Shown here: one piece after another, positions 34,673 to 45,964 of the stretch
How positions within the stretch are numbered: position 1 is the stretch's first letter
Layout: every line of letters starts with the position of its first letter
Source of the DNA: Siphonodentalium dalli
Lineage: Eukaryota; Mollusca; Scaphopoda; Gadilida; Siphonodentaliidae
Length of the DNA: 64,000 bases
NCBI GenBank assembly: GCA_032622095.1
Contig: CP136061.1
Coordinates: 258,076,077-258,140,076, forward strand
Direction of reading: 5' to 3'
Made by a program: the position numbers and the translations under genes
The notes under the pieces: model-generated
Seen by the model: only the letters and a program-made list of their open reading frames with translations
Told to the model about the DNA's origin: nothing
Database searches by the model: none

Positions 34673-35589
34673 TCTATTATATATTTTGAAAGATCTGTGT
34701 GTGTGTGTATCTGTGGGTTTGTGTGTAATCGATGGACTCGAAAACGACTAAGCCAATTTCGATGAAACTTGGTACGTGAGGGTATTTTCGGGCCACGATG
34801 AACATAGGCCTATTAATTTGTTCGTGCGAGGTCAACTTTTCACGTGCCGAGGTCAAATCTGTTTTACGCCGTTTTGCGCTAATATATTTCAGTTCGGTGC
34901 TCACAAATCGATTCGATATAGCGCGAATAATAAAATGCCAGTCATATAATTTGCACGGTTAGAATCTGTGGCGTTTCCTCTTTCCAACGATATATAATAT
35001 GTATGTATCCGTTTTAGTTATCTGCCTCAATTATTAAGAAGAAGTGGTACGATCTTCTATCAGGGTAAAAACGATGCGTAACTTCTATGACGTCGTTAGA
35101 GGTCATAAAGTTAGATCACGTTAACTCTCACCCGGCCGATGCATTTGACTGTTTCAGACGTCTTGGCGATATCTCGGGCACCGATGGTAATTTATCTTTA
35201 CGTTGAAACTTGATAATTAATGAGCGTGTGTGTATATGAGGCGCGTTTATATACTTCAGTGGAAATCAAATCGGGTTAAACTGGCGGATTTTTACGGACG
35301 AAATTTGATGCATAGGGTATCTCGGTATCCGCTGGGCCGATTTCCCGGTATCCGCTGGGCCGATTTCCACCATTTTTGTGGTGTTGGACCCCACCTGACC
35401 TTGACCTTCAAAATGGTAAATTCAAGGTCAAATCGGGTAAAACCGGATGGATTTCGACGGGTACTTTTGTCGGGTACTTTTGTTCGGGCACTGTGTTTTG
35501 GACGGGTCAAATCGTGACCCCACTTGACCTTGGCCTTCAAAATAGACAATTCAAGGTCAAAGCCCGGACGAAGTCGGGTCACCTTCTAG
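34673..35589 (+). mobile_element. Helitron-like unit, family A (917 bp)
   Basis: Starts TCTATTATATATTTTGAAAG after an A and ends CACCTTCTAG before a T. A 3' hairpin (CCCGGAC-GAA-GTCGGG with one bulge) sits 11 bases from the end. TC at the 5' end, CTRR at the 3' end with a nearby hairpin, and no target duplication are the marks of Helitrons. The unit carries a TG microsatellite after its 5' end and TCAAGGTCA-type motifs near its 3' end. It encodes no Rep/helicase, so it is non-autonomous. Confidence 0.7.
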
Positions 35590-36526
35590 TCTATTATATA
35601 TTTTGAAAGATCTGTGTGTGTGTGTGTGTATCTGTGGGTGTGTGTGTTTGTGTGTAATCGATGGACTCAAAAACGGCTGAGCCAATTTCGATGAAATTTG
35701 GTATGTGGGGGTATTTTCGGGCCACGATGAACATAGGCCTATTAATTTGTCCGTGCGAGGTCAACTTCTCACGTGCCGAGGTCAAATCTGTTTTTACGCT
35801 GTGTTACGGGACTTTCATTTGAGTTCGGTGCTTACAAATCGGTTCGAAACAGCGCGAATAATAACATGCCAGTCATAATAATGACACTATGAGAATCTTT
35901 CGTGTTTCCTCTTTCCAACGATATATAATATGTATGTATCCGTTTTAGTTATCTGCCTTAATTATTAAGAAGAAGTGGTACGATCTTCTATCAGTGTAAA
36001 AACAATGCGTAACTTCTATGACGTCGCTAGAGGTAATAAAGTTAGATCACGTTAACTCTTAAACGGCCGATGCATTTGACTGTTTCAGACGTCTTGGCGA
36101 TATCTCGGGCACCGATGGTAATTTATCTTTACGTTGAAACTTGATAATTAATGAGCGTGTGTGTATATGAGGCGCGTTTATATACTTCAGTGGAAATCAA
36201 ATCGGGTTAAACTGCCGGATTTTTACGGACGAAATTTGATGCATAGGGTATCTCGGTATCCGTTGGGCCGATTTCCCGGTATCCGCTGGGCCGATTTCCA
36301 CCATTTTTGGGGTGTTGGTGTTCGACCCCACCTGACCTTGACCTTCAAAATGGTCAATTCAAGGTCAAATCGGGTAAAACCGGATGGATTTCGACGGGTA
36401 CTTTTGTCGGGTACTTTTGTTCGGGCACTGTGTTTTGGACCGGTCAAATCGTGACCCCACTTGACCTTGGCCTTCAAAATAGACAATTCAAGGTCAAAGC
36501 CCGGACGAAGTCGGGTCACCTTCTAG
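35590..36526 (+). mobile_element. Helitron-like unit, family A (937 bp)
   Basis: Directly abuts the previous unit: CTAG at 35586-35589 is followed at once by TCTATTATATA. It has the same 5' and 3' ends and the same internal order. It ends CTAG at 36523-36526, followed by a (TA)n tract. Confidence 0.7.
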
Positions 36527-36528
36527 TA

Positions 36529-36574
<46 letters not shown>
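36527..36574. repeat. (TA)n tract at the centre of a long inverted repeat
   Basis: About 48 bp of nearly pure TA lies between two CTAG ends that face each other. Family A units point toward it from both sides. Confidence 0.95.
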
Positions 36575-36575
<1 letters not shown>

Positions 36576-37315
36576 TAGAAGGTGACCCGACTTCGTCCGG
36601 GGTTTGACCTTGAATTGTCTATTTTGAAGGCCAAGGTCAAGTGGGGTCACGATTTGACCCGTCCAAAACACAGTGCCCGAACAAAAGTACCCGACAAAAG
36701 TACCCGTCGAAATCCATCCGGTTTTACCCGATTTGACCTTTTAACCCGATTTGATTTCCACTCAAGTATATAAAAGCGCCACATTTACACACGTAAAGAT
36801 AAATTACCATCGGTGCCCGAGATATCGCCAAGACGTCTGAAACAGTCAAATGCATCGGCCGGTTGAGCGTTAACGTGATCTAACGTTATGAACTCTAACG
36901 ACGTCATAGAAGTTACGCATTGTTTTTACCCTGATAGAAGATCGTACCACTTCTTCTTAATAATTGAGGCAGATAACTAAAACGGATACATACATATTAT
37001 ATATCGTTGGAAAGATGAAGCCACACAGATTCTAACCGTGCAAATTATATGACTGGCAATTTATTATTCGCGCTATATCGAATCGATTTGTGAGCACCGA
37101 ACTGAAATATATTAGCGCAAAACGGCGTAAAAACAGATTTGACCTCGGCACGTGAAAAGTTGACCTCGCACGAACAAATTAATAGGCCTATGTTACTCGT
37201 GGCCCGAAAATACCCCCAAATACCAAGTTTCATCGAAATTGGCTTAGTCGTTTTTGAGTTCATCGATTACAGACAGACACCCACACACACAGATCTTCCA
37301 AAAATATATAATAGA
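36575..37315 (-). mobile_element. Helitron-like unit, family A (741 bp)
   Basis: An inverted copy of the family: CTAGAAGGTGACCCGACTTC at its 3' end and CCAAAAATATATAATAGA at its 5' end. Internal order mirrors 34673-36526, including the GTTGACCTCGCACGAACAAA and ATCGTTGGAAAGA blocks. Confidence 0.7.
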
Positions 37316-38084
37316 CTAGAAGGTGACCCGACTTCGTCCGGGGTTTGACCTTGAATTGTCTATTTTGAATGCCAAGGTCAAGTGGGGTCACGATTTGACC
37401 GTCCAAAACACTGCCCGAACAAAAGTACCCGACAAAAGTACCCGTCGAAATCCATCCGGTTTTACCCGATTTGACCTTTTAACCCGGTTTGATTTCCACT
37501 CAAGTATATAAACGCGCCACATTTACACACGCTCATTAATTATCAAGTTTCAACGTAAAGATAAATTACCATCGGTGCCCGAGATATCGCCAAGACGTCT
37601 GAAACAGTCAAATGAATCGGCCGGTTGAGCGTTAACGTGATCTAACGTTATGAACTCTAACGACGTCATAGAAGTTACGCATTGTTTTTACCCTGATAGA
37701 AGATCGTACCACTTCTTCTTAATAATTGAGGCAGATAACTAAAACGGATACATACATATTATATATCGTTGGAAAGATGAAGCCACACAGATTCTAACCG
37801 TGCAAATTATATGACTGGCAATTTATTATTCGCGCTATATCGAATCGATTTGTGAGCACCGAACTGAAATATATTTGCGCAAAACGGCGTAAAAACAGAT
37901 TTGACCTCAGCACGTGAAAAGTTGACCTCGCACGAACAAATTAATAGGCCTATGTTACTCGTGGCCCGAAAATACCCCCACATACCAAGATTCATCGAAA
38001 TTGGCTTAGCCGTTTTTGAGTCCATCGATTACACACAAACAGATACACACACACACACACAGATCTTTCAAAATATATAATAGA
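37316..38084 (-). mobile_element. Helitron-like unit, family A (769 bp)
   Basis: Abuts the preceding unit and is nearly identical to it over its whole length. Small differences include a (CA)n length change before its 5' end. Confidence 0.7.
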
Positions 38085-38682
38085 CTAGAAGGTGACCCGA
38101 CTTCGTCCGGGCTTTGACCTTGAATTGTCCATTTTGAAGGTCAAGGTCAAGTGGGGTCACGATTTGACCAGTCCAAAAACACTGCCCGGACAAAAGTACC
38201 CGACAAACGTGCCCGTCGAAATCCATCCGGTTTTACCCGATTTGACCTTGAATTGATCATTTTGAAGGTCAAGGTCTGGTCGGGGTCACGATTGGATCCG
38301 TCCAAAACAATCGGTGAACAAAACTAACCCCACGTATCAAATTTCGTCGAAATCCCATCAAAATTGGCGATTTGACCTTGAAGTTACCCGATTTCAAGGT
38401 CAATGTCACGTCGCACGGGCGAATGAATATGCTTATGAGACTCGCCATAAGAAAGTACCCCCACATACCAAGTTTCATCGAAATCCCGTGATATTCGGGC
38501 GTTTGACCTTGAAATGACCCGATTTCAAGGTCAAGGTGACGTCGCACGGACAAATTAATATGCCTATGTTCGTCCCCGGCCGAAAATATCCCCACATACC
38601 AAGTTTCATCGAAATCGGCTGGGCCATTTTCGAGTCCATCGATTACAGAGAGACACACAGATCTTCCAAAATATATAATAGA
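38085..38682 (-). mobile_element. Helitron-like unit, family A variant (598 bp)
   Basis: Shares the ends but has a different core, with TCGTCGAAATCCCATCAAAA and TTCATCGAAATCCCGTGATA. The core is also found in the unit at 40295-40920, so a distinct subfamily exists. Confidence 0.7.
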
Positions 38683-39567
38683 CTAGAAGGTGACCCGACT
38701 TCGTCCGGGCTTTGACCTTGAATTGTCTATTTTGAAGGTCAAGGTCAAGTGGGGTCACGATTTTACCCGTCCAAAACACAGTGCCTGAACAAAAGTACCC
38801 GTCGAAATCCATCCGGTTTTACCAGATTTGACCTTGAATTTACCAATTTGAAGGTCAAGGTCAGGTGGGGTCCAACACCGTAAAAATGGTGGAAATCGGC
38901 CCAGCGGATACCGGGAAATTGGCCCAGCGGATACCGAGATACCCTATGCATCAAATTTCGTCCGTAAAAATCCGCCAGTTTAACCCGATTTGATTTCCAC
39001 TGAAGTATATAAACGCGCCTCATATACACACACGCTCATTAATTATCAAGTTTCAAGGTAAAGATAAATTACCATCGGTGCCCGAGATATCGCCAAGACA
39101 TCTGAAACAGTCAAATGCATCGGCCGTTTAAGAGTTAACGTGGTCTAATTTTATGACCTCTAACGACGTCATAGAAGTTACGCATCGTTTTTACCCTGAT
39201 AGAAGATCGTACCACTTCTTCTTAATAATTGAGGCAGATAACTAAAACGGATACATACATATTATATATCGTTGGAAAGAGGAAACGCCACAGATTCTAA
39301 CCGTGCAAATTATATGACTGGCATTTTATTATTCGCGCTATATCGAATCGATTTGTGAGCACCGAACTGAAATATATTAGCGCAAAACGGCGTAAAAACA
39401 GATTTGACCTCGGCACGTGAAAAGTTGACCTCGCACGAACAAATTAATAGGCCTATGTTCATCGTGGCCCGAAAATACCCCCACGTACCAAGTTTTATCG
39501 AAATTGGCTGAGTCGTTTTTGAGTCCATCGATTACACACAAACAGATCTTTCAAAATATATAATAGA
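38683..39567 (-). mobile_element. Helitron-like unit, family A (885 bp)
   Basis: Similar to the inverse of 35590-36526, including the block around ATACCGAGATACCCTATGCA. It ends CAAAATATATAATAGA before a family B head. Confidence 0.7.
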
Positions 39568-40294
39568 CTAGCAGGTTAGCCCGCCACCGGCGGCTTGTCC
39601 GAAACATGACATTTTTTTTATATTTTTTTTTAATTTTTAGCTCCACGCGTTTCAATAAGAAAAATTTGTACCCGGTAGCTCCACCCGTTTACGAGATCTG
39701 GTCTGCGCATGCGCGAAGCTGGCGTCGCACGGGCTCGGCGACCCGATAAAATTTGTACCCGGCGCAAGATACATTCACCTAGCAAATTTCAAGTCGATAG
39801 CTCCGCCCGTTTCCGAGATCTCGTCTGCGCATGCGCTGCACGGGCGTCGCACGGGCTCGGCGACCCGATAAAATTTGTACCCGGCGCAAGATACATTCAC
39901 ATAGCAAATTTCAAGTCGATAGCTCCACCCGTTTCCGAGATCTCGTCTGCACATGCGCTGCACGGGCGTCGCACGGGCTCGCCAATACGACAACGACCAC
40001 CGCCTGGTCAAACTACACACACGTACCAAGTTTCGTCCCGATCGGTCGAGAATCGTAGATTTGTATGAAGTACAACACACACACAAACATAAATATATAA
40101 GAGAGATATGTAAATTAGATAGATTGTATCAAAATATATAGGAGAGATATGTAAATGATCTACACACCATTACTGGTGTTTGTCAAAGTTTAGTGGGGTA
40201 TATCAATACTCATTCACGATCATATCATTGAGGTCCGGAGGGTGTGGGCTATCTCTCGAATACAAGGAGTTCTCAAAATATATAGAAGAGAAGA
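39568..40294 (-). mobile_element. Helitron-like unit, family B head with GC-rich 117-bp repeat
   Basis: Starts CTAGCAGGTTAGCCCGCCAC. The middle (39660-40010) has three copies of a unit of about 117 bp with GTCTGCGCATGCGC, GGCGTCGCACGGGCTCGGCG and ATAAAATTTGTACCCGGCGC. Frames on both strands stay open through this repeat because 117 is divisible by 3. Confidence 0.65.
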
Positions 40295-40920
40295 CTAGAA
40301 GGTGACCCGACTTCGTCCGGGCTTTGACCTTGAATTGTCCATTTTGAAGGTCAAGGTCAAGTGGGGTCACGATTTGACCAGTCCAAAAACACTGCCCGGA
40401 CAAAAGTACCCGACAAACGTGCCCGTCGAAATCCATCCGGTTTTACCCGATTTGACCTTGAATTGATCATTTTGAAGGTCAATGACTGGTCGGGGTCACG
40501 ATTGGACCCGTCCAAAACAATCAGTGGACAAAACTAACCCCACGTATCAAATTTCGTCGAAATCCCATCAAAATTGGCGATTTGACCTTGAAGTTACCCG
40601 ATTTCAAGGTCAAGGTCACGTCGCACGGGCAAATGAATATGCTTATGAGACTCGCCATAAGAAAGTACCCCCACATACCAAGTTTCATCGAAATCCCGTG
40701 ATATTCGGGCGTTTGACCTTGAAATGACCCGATTTCAAGGTCAAGGTGACGTCGCACGGACAAATTAATATGCATATGTTCGTCCCCGGCCGAACATACC
40801 ACCACATACCAAGTTTCATCGAAATCGGGTGGGACGTTTTCGAGTTCATCGCGAACACACACACAGACACACACACAGACACACACACAGACACACAGAT
40901 CTTCCAAAATATATAATGGA
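40295..40920 (-). mobile_element. Helitron-like unit, family A variant (626 bp)
   Basis: Close copy of 38085-38682. Its (CA)n/(CAGA)n tract near the 5' end is expanded. It ends CAAAATATATAATGGA. Confidence 0.7.
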
Positions 40921-41445
40921 TATATATATATATTTTTTTTTATTAATTTTTTAAATTAAGTTTTAAATTTATTTTGTTTTATTTAATTTTTCAATGAGTT
41001 AATTTTGCCTTTTTAATCAAGAAAAATGATGGTACCCGTCCCTAAAAGAGGTACGTTTGTGGGTCTTCAATGTGAAGTGATCTTTCCTCGGGAGGAAAAA
41101 CTGATCCGATGAAAATCACCCTTTTCATAGGAACCCCTGATTACGAAGAGAGACATAAGAATCACACAACACACTCATGTCTGGATACAGCCACGCTCAT
41201 GCCTGGCCCCAGACATAAACATCACACTACATGCTCTTTATCAACGACATTGCGGATACGAACGCTCTTTAACTATCAACGCGATTAACCCCACAGTGCC
41301 AAGGGCATCGACCGAAAGTGGAGAAGGGGTGGTCGGAGCGTCCCGTGTGATTTTACCCTCAGATAGAAAGTTTGGTCTCAATCGGTCCAGCTGTTTTCAG
41401 CACATATATATACGCATATACGGAAGTCTCAGAACATATAGTAGA
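40921..41445 (-). mobile_element. Helitron-like unit, headless family B
   Basis: A/T-rich body of family B type (GGTACCCGTCCCTAAAAGAGG) ending AACATATAGTAGA before the next CTAG. The CTAG head is missing. Confidence 0.45.
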
Positions 41446-42036
41446 CTAGCAGGTTAGCACGCCACTGGCGAGGTTCGCTTCATGGGTTTATTCGAACAAG
41501 CAATTGCAACGGCTTCCGAGACACGTGTGCTGCACCTAGGTCTAACAGTTCGTCAAAATCCGTCAGTTTTAACCGATTTGAGCTTGATTTGATCATTACA
41601 AAAGTACAACTAGGAGCAAGTTTGAGCTCAATCGGTTTGAGTCTATAAAGGACATACATATATATCATTGCGTGTACCCGTTTCAAGGTCAAGATGAAAA
41701 TCTTCCCAGTTCCTTGGAACACCTAAGTAAGAAATTAAGTACGAAATTTCGTCTCGAGACGGTCGATTGAGCCGTGTTTATACTCGTCGTGTATATAAAC
41801 GCTCTTTACCAACAACACCGCGGATATGAACGCTCTTTAACTATCACGCAATTATCCACTCCCTGCCGACGACGGCGACAGGGGGAGGGAGAACGAATTC
41901 ACATAGCTCATCAAAATTGGTGCGATGAGATTGTCTGTGGGATTTACCCTTAGATAGGAAGTTTGGAATCAATCGGTCCAGCCGTTTTCGAGCCTATAGA
42001 GGACAGATATACGGAAGTCTCAAAATATATAGTAGA
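41446..42036 (-). mobile_element. Helitron-like unit, family B
   Basis: Starts CTAGCAGGTTAGCACGCCAC and ends CAAAATATATAGTAGA. It contains GGTCTCAATCGG-like and AACGCTCTTTA blocks common to the family. Confidence 0.6.
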
Positions 42037-42735
42037 CTACCAGGTTAGCTCGTCACTGGTGGCAATCGTCAGAAACATGACTTTAATTATTTTGTTTTTC
42101 AATGACTTAATTCTGCCTTTTTAATATTTTTTTAAAATATTTTTTTGTAATCAATTTTTTGAATTTAATTTAATTTAATTTGTTTAATTAAATTTTATTT
42201 TACAATATTATTAAATTTTATTTTTTTTAATTAATTTTTTAATTTTATAATTCTGACCTTTTAATCAACAGAAATGATGGTACCACGCCCGTGATGGTAC
42301 CCGTCCCTAAAAGAGGTCTGATTTACGGTACATCGGGCGAAAAACTGACCCGATAAAAATGTCCCTCGTTCATGAGAACCCCTAAGTAAGAACACAGGCA
42401 TACAAATCAAACAGCACGCTCATGTCTGAATACAGACACGTTCATGTCTGCACCCAGACATAAGAATCACACTACACGCTCTGTATCAACGACACTGTGA
42501 TACGAACGCTCATGAACCATCAATGCGATTAACTGCCAAGGACGGTGACCGGGTGGAGAAGGGGTAATTGGAGCTTTTCAAAAACAGCGCGACGACGCGA
42601 ACCGTGTGCTTTTACCCTTAGTCTTAGATAAGAAGTTTGGTCTCAATCGGCCCAGCCGTTTTCGATTCAATAAAGTATATATATATATATACATATATAT
42701 ATTTATATACGGAAGTTTCAAAAATATATAGCAGA
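42037..42735 (-). mobile_element. Helitron-like unit, family B with altered terminus
   Basis: Starts CTACCAGGTTAGCTCGTCAC, so the CTAG terminus reads CTAC. The 5' side ends AAAAATATATAGCAGA. Confidence 0.55.
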
Positions 42736-42914
42736 CGAGCAGGTTAGCCCGCCACTGGCCTGGTTGGTCAGAAACATGAGATTTTTTGTAATTATTATGT
42801 TTTTATCTAATTGTTTTTAAAAATTTTAATATTTAATTTTTTTTTTTTTTTTTAATATTAATTTAATTTTTTTAAAATTTAATTTATGTTTTTTTGAATT
42901 TCTTAATATTTATT

Positions 42915-43114
42915 TAATGCACCCAGGGCCGATAAGGTTCGGGGTGATTTATGTGGTTCTTTGATCCTGTCATCCGGCAGACATTCCGGATTTTCGGTAC
43001 GATCCGTTCCGTATCGGCCGAACTTAAAGTCCGCATTTTACATCCGCCCGGAATTCTGCCTCCTTCCGGTAACTGAAAAAAGCAATTCACTCTTGAATTA
43101 TACGCGTCGCGCTC
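42915..43114 (+). repeat. Ngaro-like split repeat A1
   Basis: 200 bp beginning TAATGCACCCAGGGCCGATA, nearly identical to A2 (48100-48299). The copies part after ATCGCGCTC or GTCGCGCTC. Confidence 0.95.
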
Positions 43115-43296
43115 GGTTGTGTCGTCTATTCCTATCTGTTTCCATCCGTCACCGTGTTTCTTCAACAGCCTTCATTTATTTGTCTATCATCTTGTTCCTT
43201 GTGCGTCCTGTTCCGTCGGCGTTACCTATTTTCGTGGGTCGCGCACGTGTTTCCCTGTTTGTGTTTGTCGTTCGGTGGCATTCCCGTATTTCTCCT

Positions 43297-45114
43297 ATGG
43301 TTCGTACAGGATCTCGCGGTCGGGCCCGCGACCGTTCCGTCTCGTAGCAGTCGCCAGGATGCGTCTGCCAGCCCGTCTCGTGCTGGTCCTGCTTCCACTA
43401 AGTTCCAGTGACCGTGTTAGGCCTTCTTCTCGGGTTTCGGCCAGTGTGTCATCTGTGGCTGTTTCACGGGTGCGCGGCCGTGGTCAGCATTCGCGTGGCA
43501 GGCCTGCTCGTGGCTCTGGACGGGGACGCCGCGCCTCTCGCGGCCGGATTTCCCATTCTCGTGGCCGCGATCCTGTTCGTCAGCCTCGTTGTCAGCCCAG
43601 TCGTCAGTCTCGTCGCCAGGCTAGTCGCCGACAGGATGGTTCTCCGCACCCAAGTTTCTGCGCTATGAATCCCGGTCACCATTAGCGTCTCCTTTGTCGA
43701 CCTGTCCACGCCGCAGTTCTGATGACAGCTCCACTTCTCTCCGCCGCCGCGAGGATTCCCGTGTGGCTTCAGTGATACACCGACCGAACGCTCCGGCAAG
43801 AGACAGAACTGAGCCGGGTAATGCCTTATTTAGTTTTCCATCCTCGCTGGTCTCCCCTTGGGACGCCCCCATGCCAATTCCTACGGCGGTAGATCTGATG
43901 GCTTTGGCTCTCACGTTTCCCGATATTCGCGACAAAATTTTCTGGGGGCGTCGTGCTTCCGGGCGAATCTGCGTTGCGCCCAAGGCTTAAAATAAGTGGT
44001 GTGACATGGACAATTGTCAGACACCAAATTCAAATTTTTATAGGTTGTCAGGCTCTGCTTTGAAACTGTCTGACATAATGTCAGGTTGAGAAATTGATGT
44101 ATTTTTATGAAAATATCACTGGTAATGTGATATTTTGCAAACATTTATAGAGCATGCTGTTAAATGAAATTGGATTGAGTAATTTATGGATCACGTAACA
44201 CCACTGGGATCAGAGCAATTGAAGAATTCTATAACCTTAGAATTGAAATCGGCAAGTATGTTTAATGTTGTTGAGGTGGGGCAGATTGCATTAAAAAAAG
44301 CGAAAATTGAGAAGAGGAACATAATTGGGGGATTATACATCATTATTAGTTTAAATTGGTATTTATTATGGGTGATAAAAAAGACATGTCGGGCCTCATT
44401 TCGAAATGTCAGACCATGTCTGTTTGGTGCCTGACAAAATGTCAGATAGTCAAATAAAAATTATTTTAAGGCTTGGTTGCGCCAAGCGGGCATGCTGCTC
44501 CAATAACGTCTGTTGACTCGTGGACCGATGCTTTTCTCACTTTCGTTTCGGTGTACCTCGACGTTCACCATGAATCGTCGGCCCAGCCCCTTTTGTGTTA
44601 CCTGCGCACCATTCGTTGGGCGGCGGCTAAATGTGGGGGATCTTCCTGGCGGGTGTACGATACCCAATTTCGGTTGAAGTGGGATGAAAATACAGCTACT
44701 CCTTGGGAGACCATCGACCCTAACATTTGGCTGCTGGTCATGACGCCCCAGGTTCGGCAACCTCCGCAGCCGACTCCGCCTCCGGTTCGTGCCTCCGGGC
44801 GTGCATACTTTTTTCCCACGCGTCCGGGCCATCCCAGTCCCGTCTGTTTTGAATTCAACGCCGGCCGCTGCTCCTGGCCAAACTGTCGTTTTCGACACAT
44901 CTGCAACATCTGCTCAGAGCCTCATGCCGCAACCGCTGCCCATGGTCAAGACTTTCGTCGCTCAGCCCGCGACGGTCGCCAGCAACGTCTACCAGCTCGT
45001 CTCTTCCGCCATTATTCTTGTCTATTTGTGTTGGTGCCAAGTCGCGCGGGAACTCCGGTTCGGTTTTACTCGTGGTTTTCCACTCTATTATACTGGCCCG
45101 CGTATGCCAACTGA
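43297..45114 (+). pseudogene. Gag-like ORF of the Ngaro-like element, broken
   Basis: The likely start is ATG 43297 (MVRTGSRGRARDRS), followed after a frameshift by an Arg-rich, nucleic-acid-binding-looking stretch (VRGRGQHSRGR, RGRRASRGRISHSRGR). A third frame (43694-43990) holds DLMALALTFPDIRDKIFWGR. The MITE interrupts it, and the frame resumes at about 44475 with SVDSWTDAFLTF and a WRVYDTQFRLKW block. It then shows a CCCH finger, C-x7-C-x4-C-x3-H (CFEFNAGRC..NCRFRH), followed by CNIC, before ending at 45114. The final part overlaps the RT frame. A finger at the end of a basic protein fits the RNA-binding first ORF of DIRS/Ngaro elements. At least two frameshifts besides the insertion are needed to follow it. 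Confidence 0.7.
43989..44467. mobile_element. MITE (479 bp) inside the Ngaro-like gag
   Basis: AAGGCTT stands on both sides (43982-43988 and 44468-44474) as a 7-bp target duplication. The insert starts AAAATAA and ends TTATTTT and has subterminal inverted repeats, TGTCAGACACCAAA and TTTGGTGCCTGACA. CTGACA/TGTCAG motifs recur within. It is AT-rich against the G+C-rich gag and encodes nothing. Superfamily unknown. Confidence 0.85.
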
Positions 45115-45964
45115 CGCTCCGAACCTCAAGTCTGCTCGTGACCGTCCTGATGTCGTCCGGGAAAAGATCCTTAAGGCAGGTCGCCTTGGTCGCATTGCTG
45201 GTCCTTTCTGCGCTCGTCCAATTCCAACGTTCCGCGTGTCGCCGTTTGGACTGGTGCCTAAACATGAACCCGACTCACTCCGTCGCATCCATCACCTCTC
45301 CTATCCGGCAGGCCAGTCGCTCAATGATCATATTCCGCGCGAATTCACTGTCACATCTACCTGTTTTGACGCTGCTGTTGCCACCATCCAGTCCCTTGGG
45401 ACCGGGACATTGCTCGCGCGCGGGGATTTAGAGGTTGCATATCGTAATCTTCGCATCTACCCGGGCGATTTCGATCAACTTGGTTTTAAACTGGACGACA
45501 TGTTTTATTTCGACAACTGCTTTCCTTTCGGCTGCAGCGTGTCGTGCGCAACTTTTGAAAAATTCTCAACATTTTTGGAATGGGTTGTTCAGCAGCGGTT
45601 CGGCAACCCACACATATTGTACTACTGCGATGACTTCCTGTTCTGTGGTCCGCCAGCCACGTCCCTGGCCTCGGACAGTCTTGACATGTTTCATCGCGTT
45701 TGCGCTGGTCTTGGCGTACCTATTGCTCATGACAAAAAAACGGTCTCGCCCACCTCGAAGCTCTGCTACCTTGGTCTCGAACTCGATACGTTGGCTAACG
45801 CGGTGCGTCTCCCTGCTGAGAAGCTCACAGCTATTCAGTCCAAAATCTCTCTGGCTTTGCGCTGCCGTAAAATCTCGGTCGTGAACTACAGTCGCTCATT
45901 GGCTCATTACCATTTGCGTGCAAGGCGGTTCGTCGGGCCGCCCATTTTGTCGTCGCTTGATTGA
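44789..45964 (+). CDS. reverse transcriptase of the Ngaro/DIRS-like element
   Basis: The 391-residue frame has the DIRS-type RT blocks in order: GRIAGPFCARPIP (about 134-146), SPFGLVPK (151-158), RRIHHLSYPAGQSLND (165-180), LLARGDLEVAYRNL (208-221), FPFGCSVSCATFEKFS (245-260), ILYYCDDFLFCG (276-287) and an LGLELDT block with RLPAEKL. The catalytic box reads YCDD where YLDD is usual in these elements; both Asp residues are kept. The real start is uncertain: the frame is open through the overlap with gag, and RT homology starts near residue 85. A frameshift near 45918 separates it from the RNase H part. The enzyme would copy element RNA into DNA in a particle formed by the Gag-like protein. Confidence 0.85.
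   Translation: MPPGVHTFFPRVRAIPVPSVLNSTPAAAPGQTVVFDTSATSAQSLMPQPLPMVKTFVAQPATVASNVYQLVSSAIILVYLCWCQVARELRFGFTRGFPLYYTGPRMPTDAPNLKSARDRPDVVREKILKAGRLGRIAGPFCARPIPTFRVSPFGLVPKHEPDSLRRIHHLSYPAGQSLNDHIPREFTVTSTCFDAAVATIQSLGTGTLLARGDLEVAYRNLRIYPGDFDQLGFKLDDMFYFDNCFPFGCSVSCATFEKFSTFLEWVVQQRFGNPHILYYCDDFLFCGPPATSLASDSLDMFHRVCAGLGVPIAHDKKTVSPTSKLCYLGLELDTLANAVRLPAEKLTAIQSKISLALRCRKISVVNYSRSLAHYHLRARRFVGPPILSSLD

Noticed and set aside
35292-36519. Conserved-looking 96-98-residue ORFs found several times in the Helitron-like array
   Set aside because: Similarity between them follows from copy number of the unit; frames are not kept in all copies and no domain is seen.
37045-39528. 72-residue frames repeated at 37045, 37807 and 39310
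   Set aside because: Same explanation: parallel frames in duplicated non-autonomous units, no start context or domain.
43119-43685. Arg-rich 188-residue ORF as a host RNA-binding protein
   Set aside because: It lies just inside repeat A1 and in the gag position of the Ngaro-like element, continuous with the gag pieces downstream.
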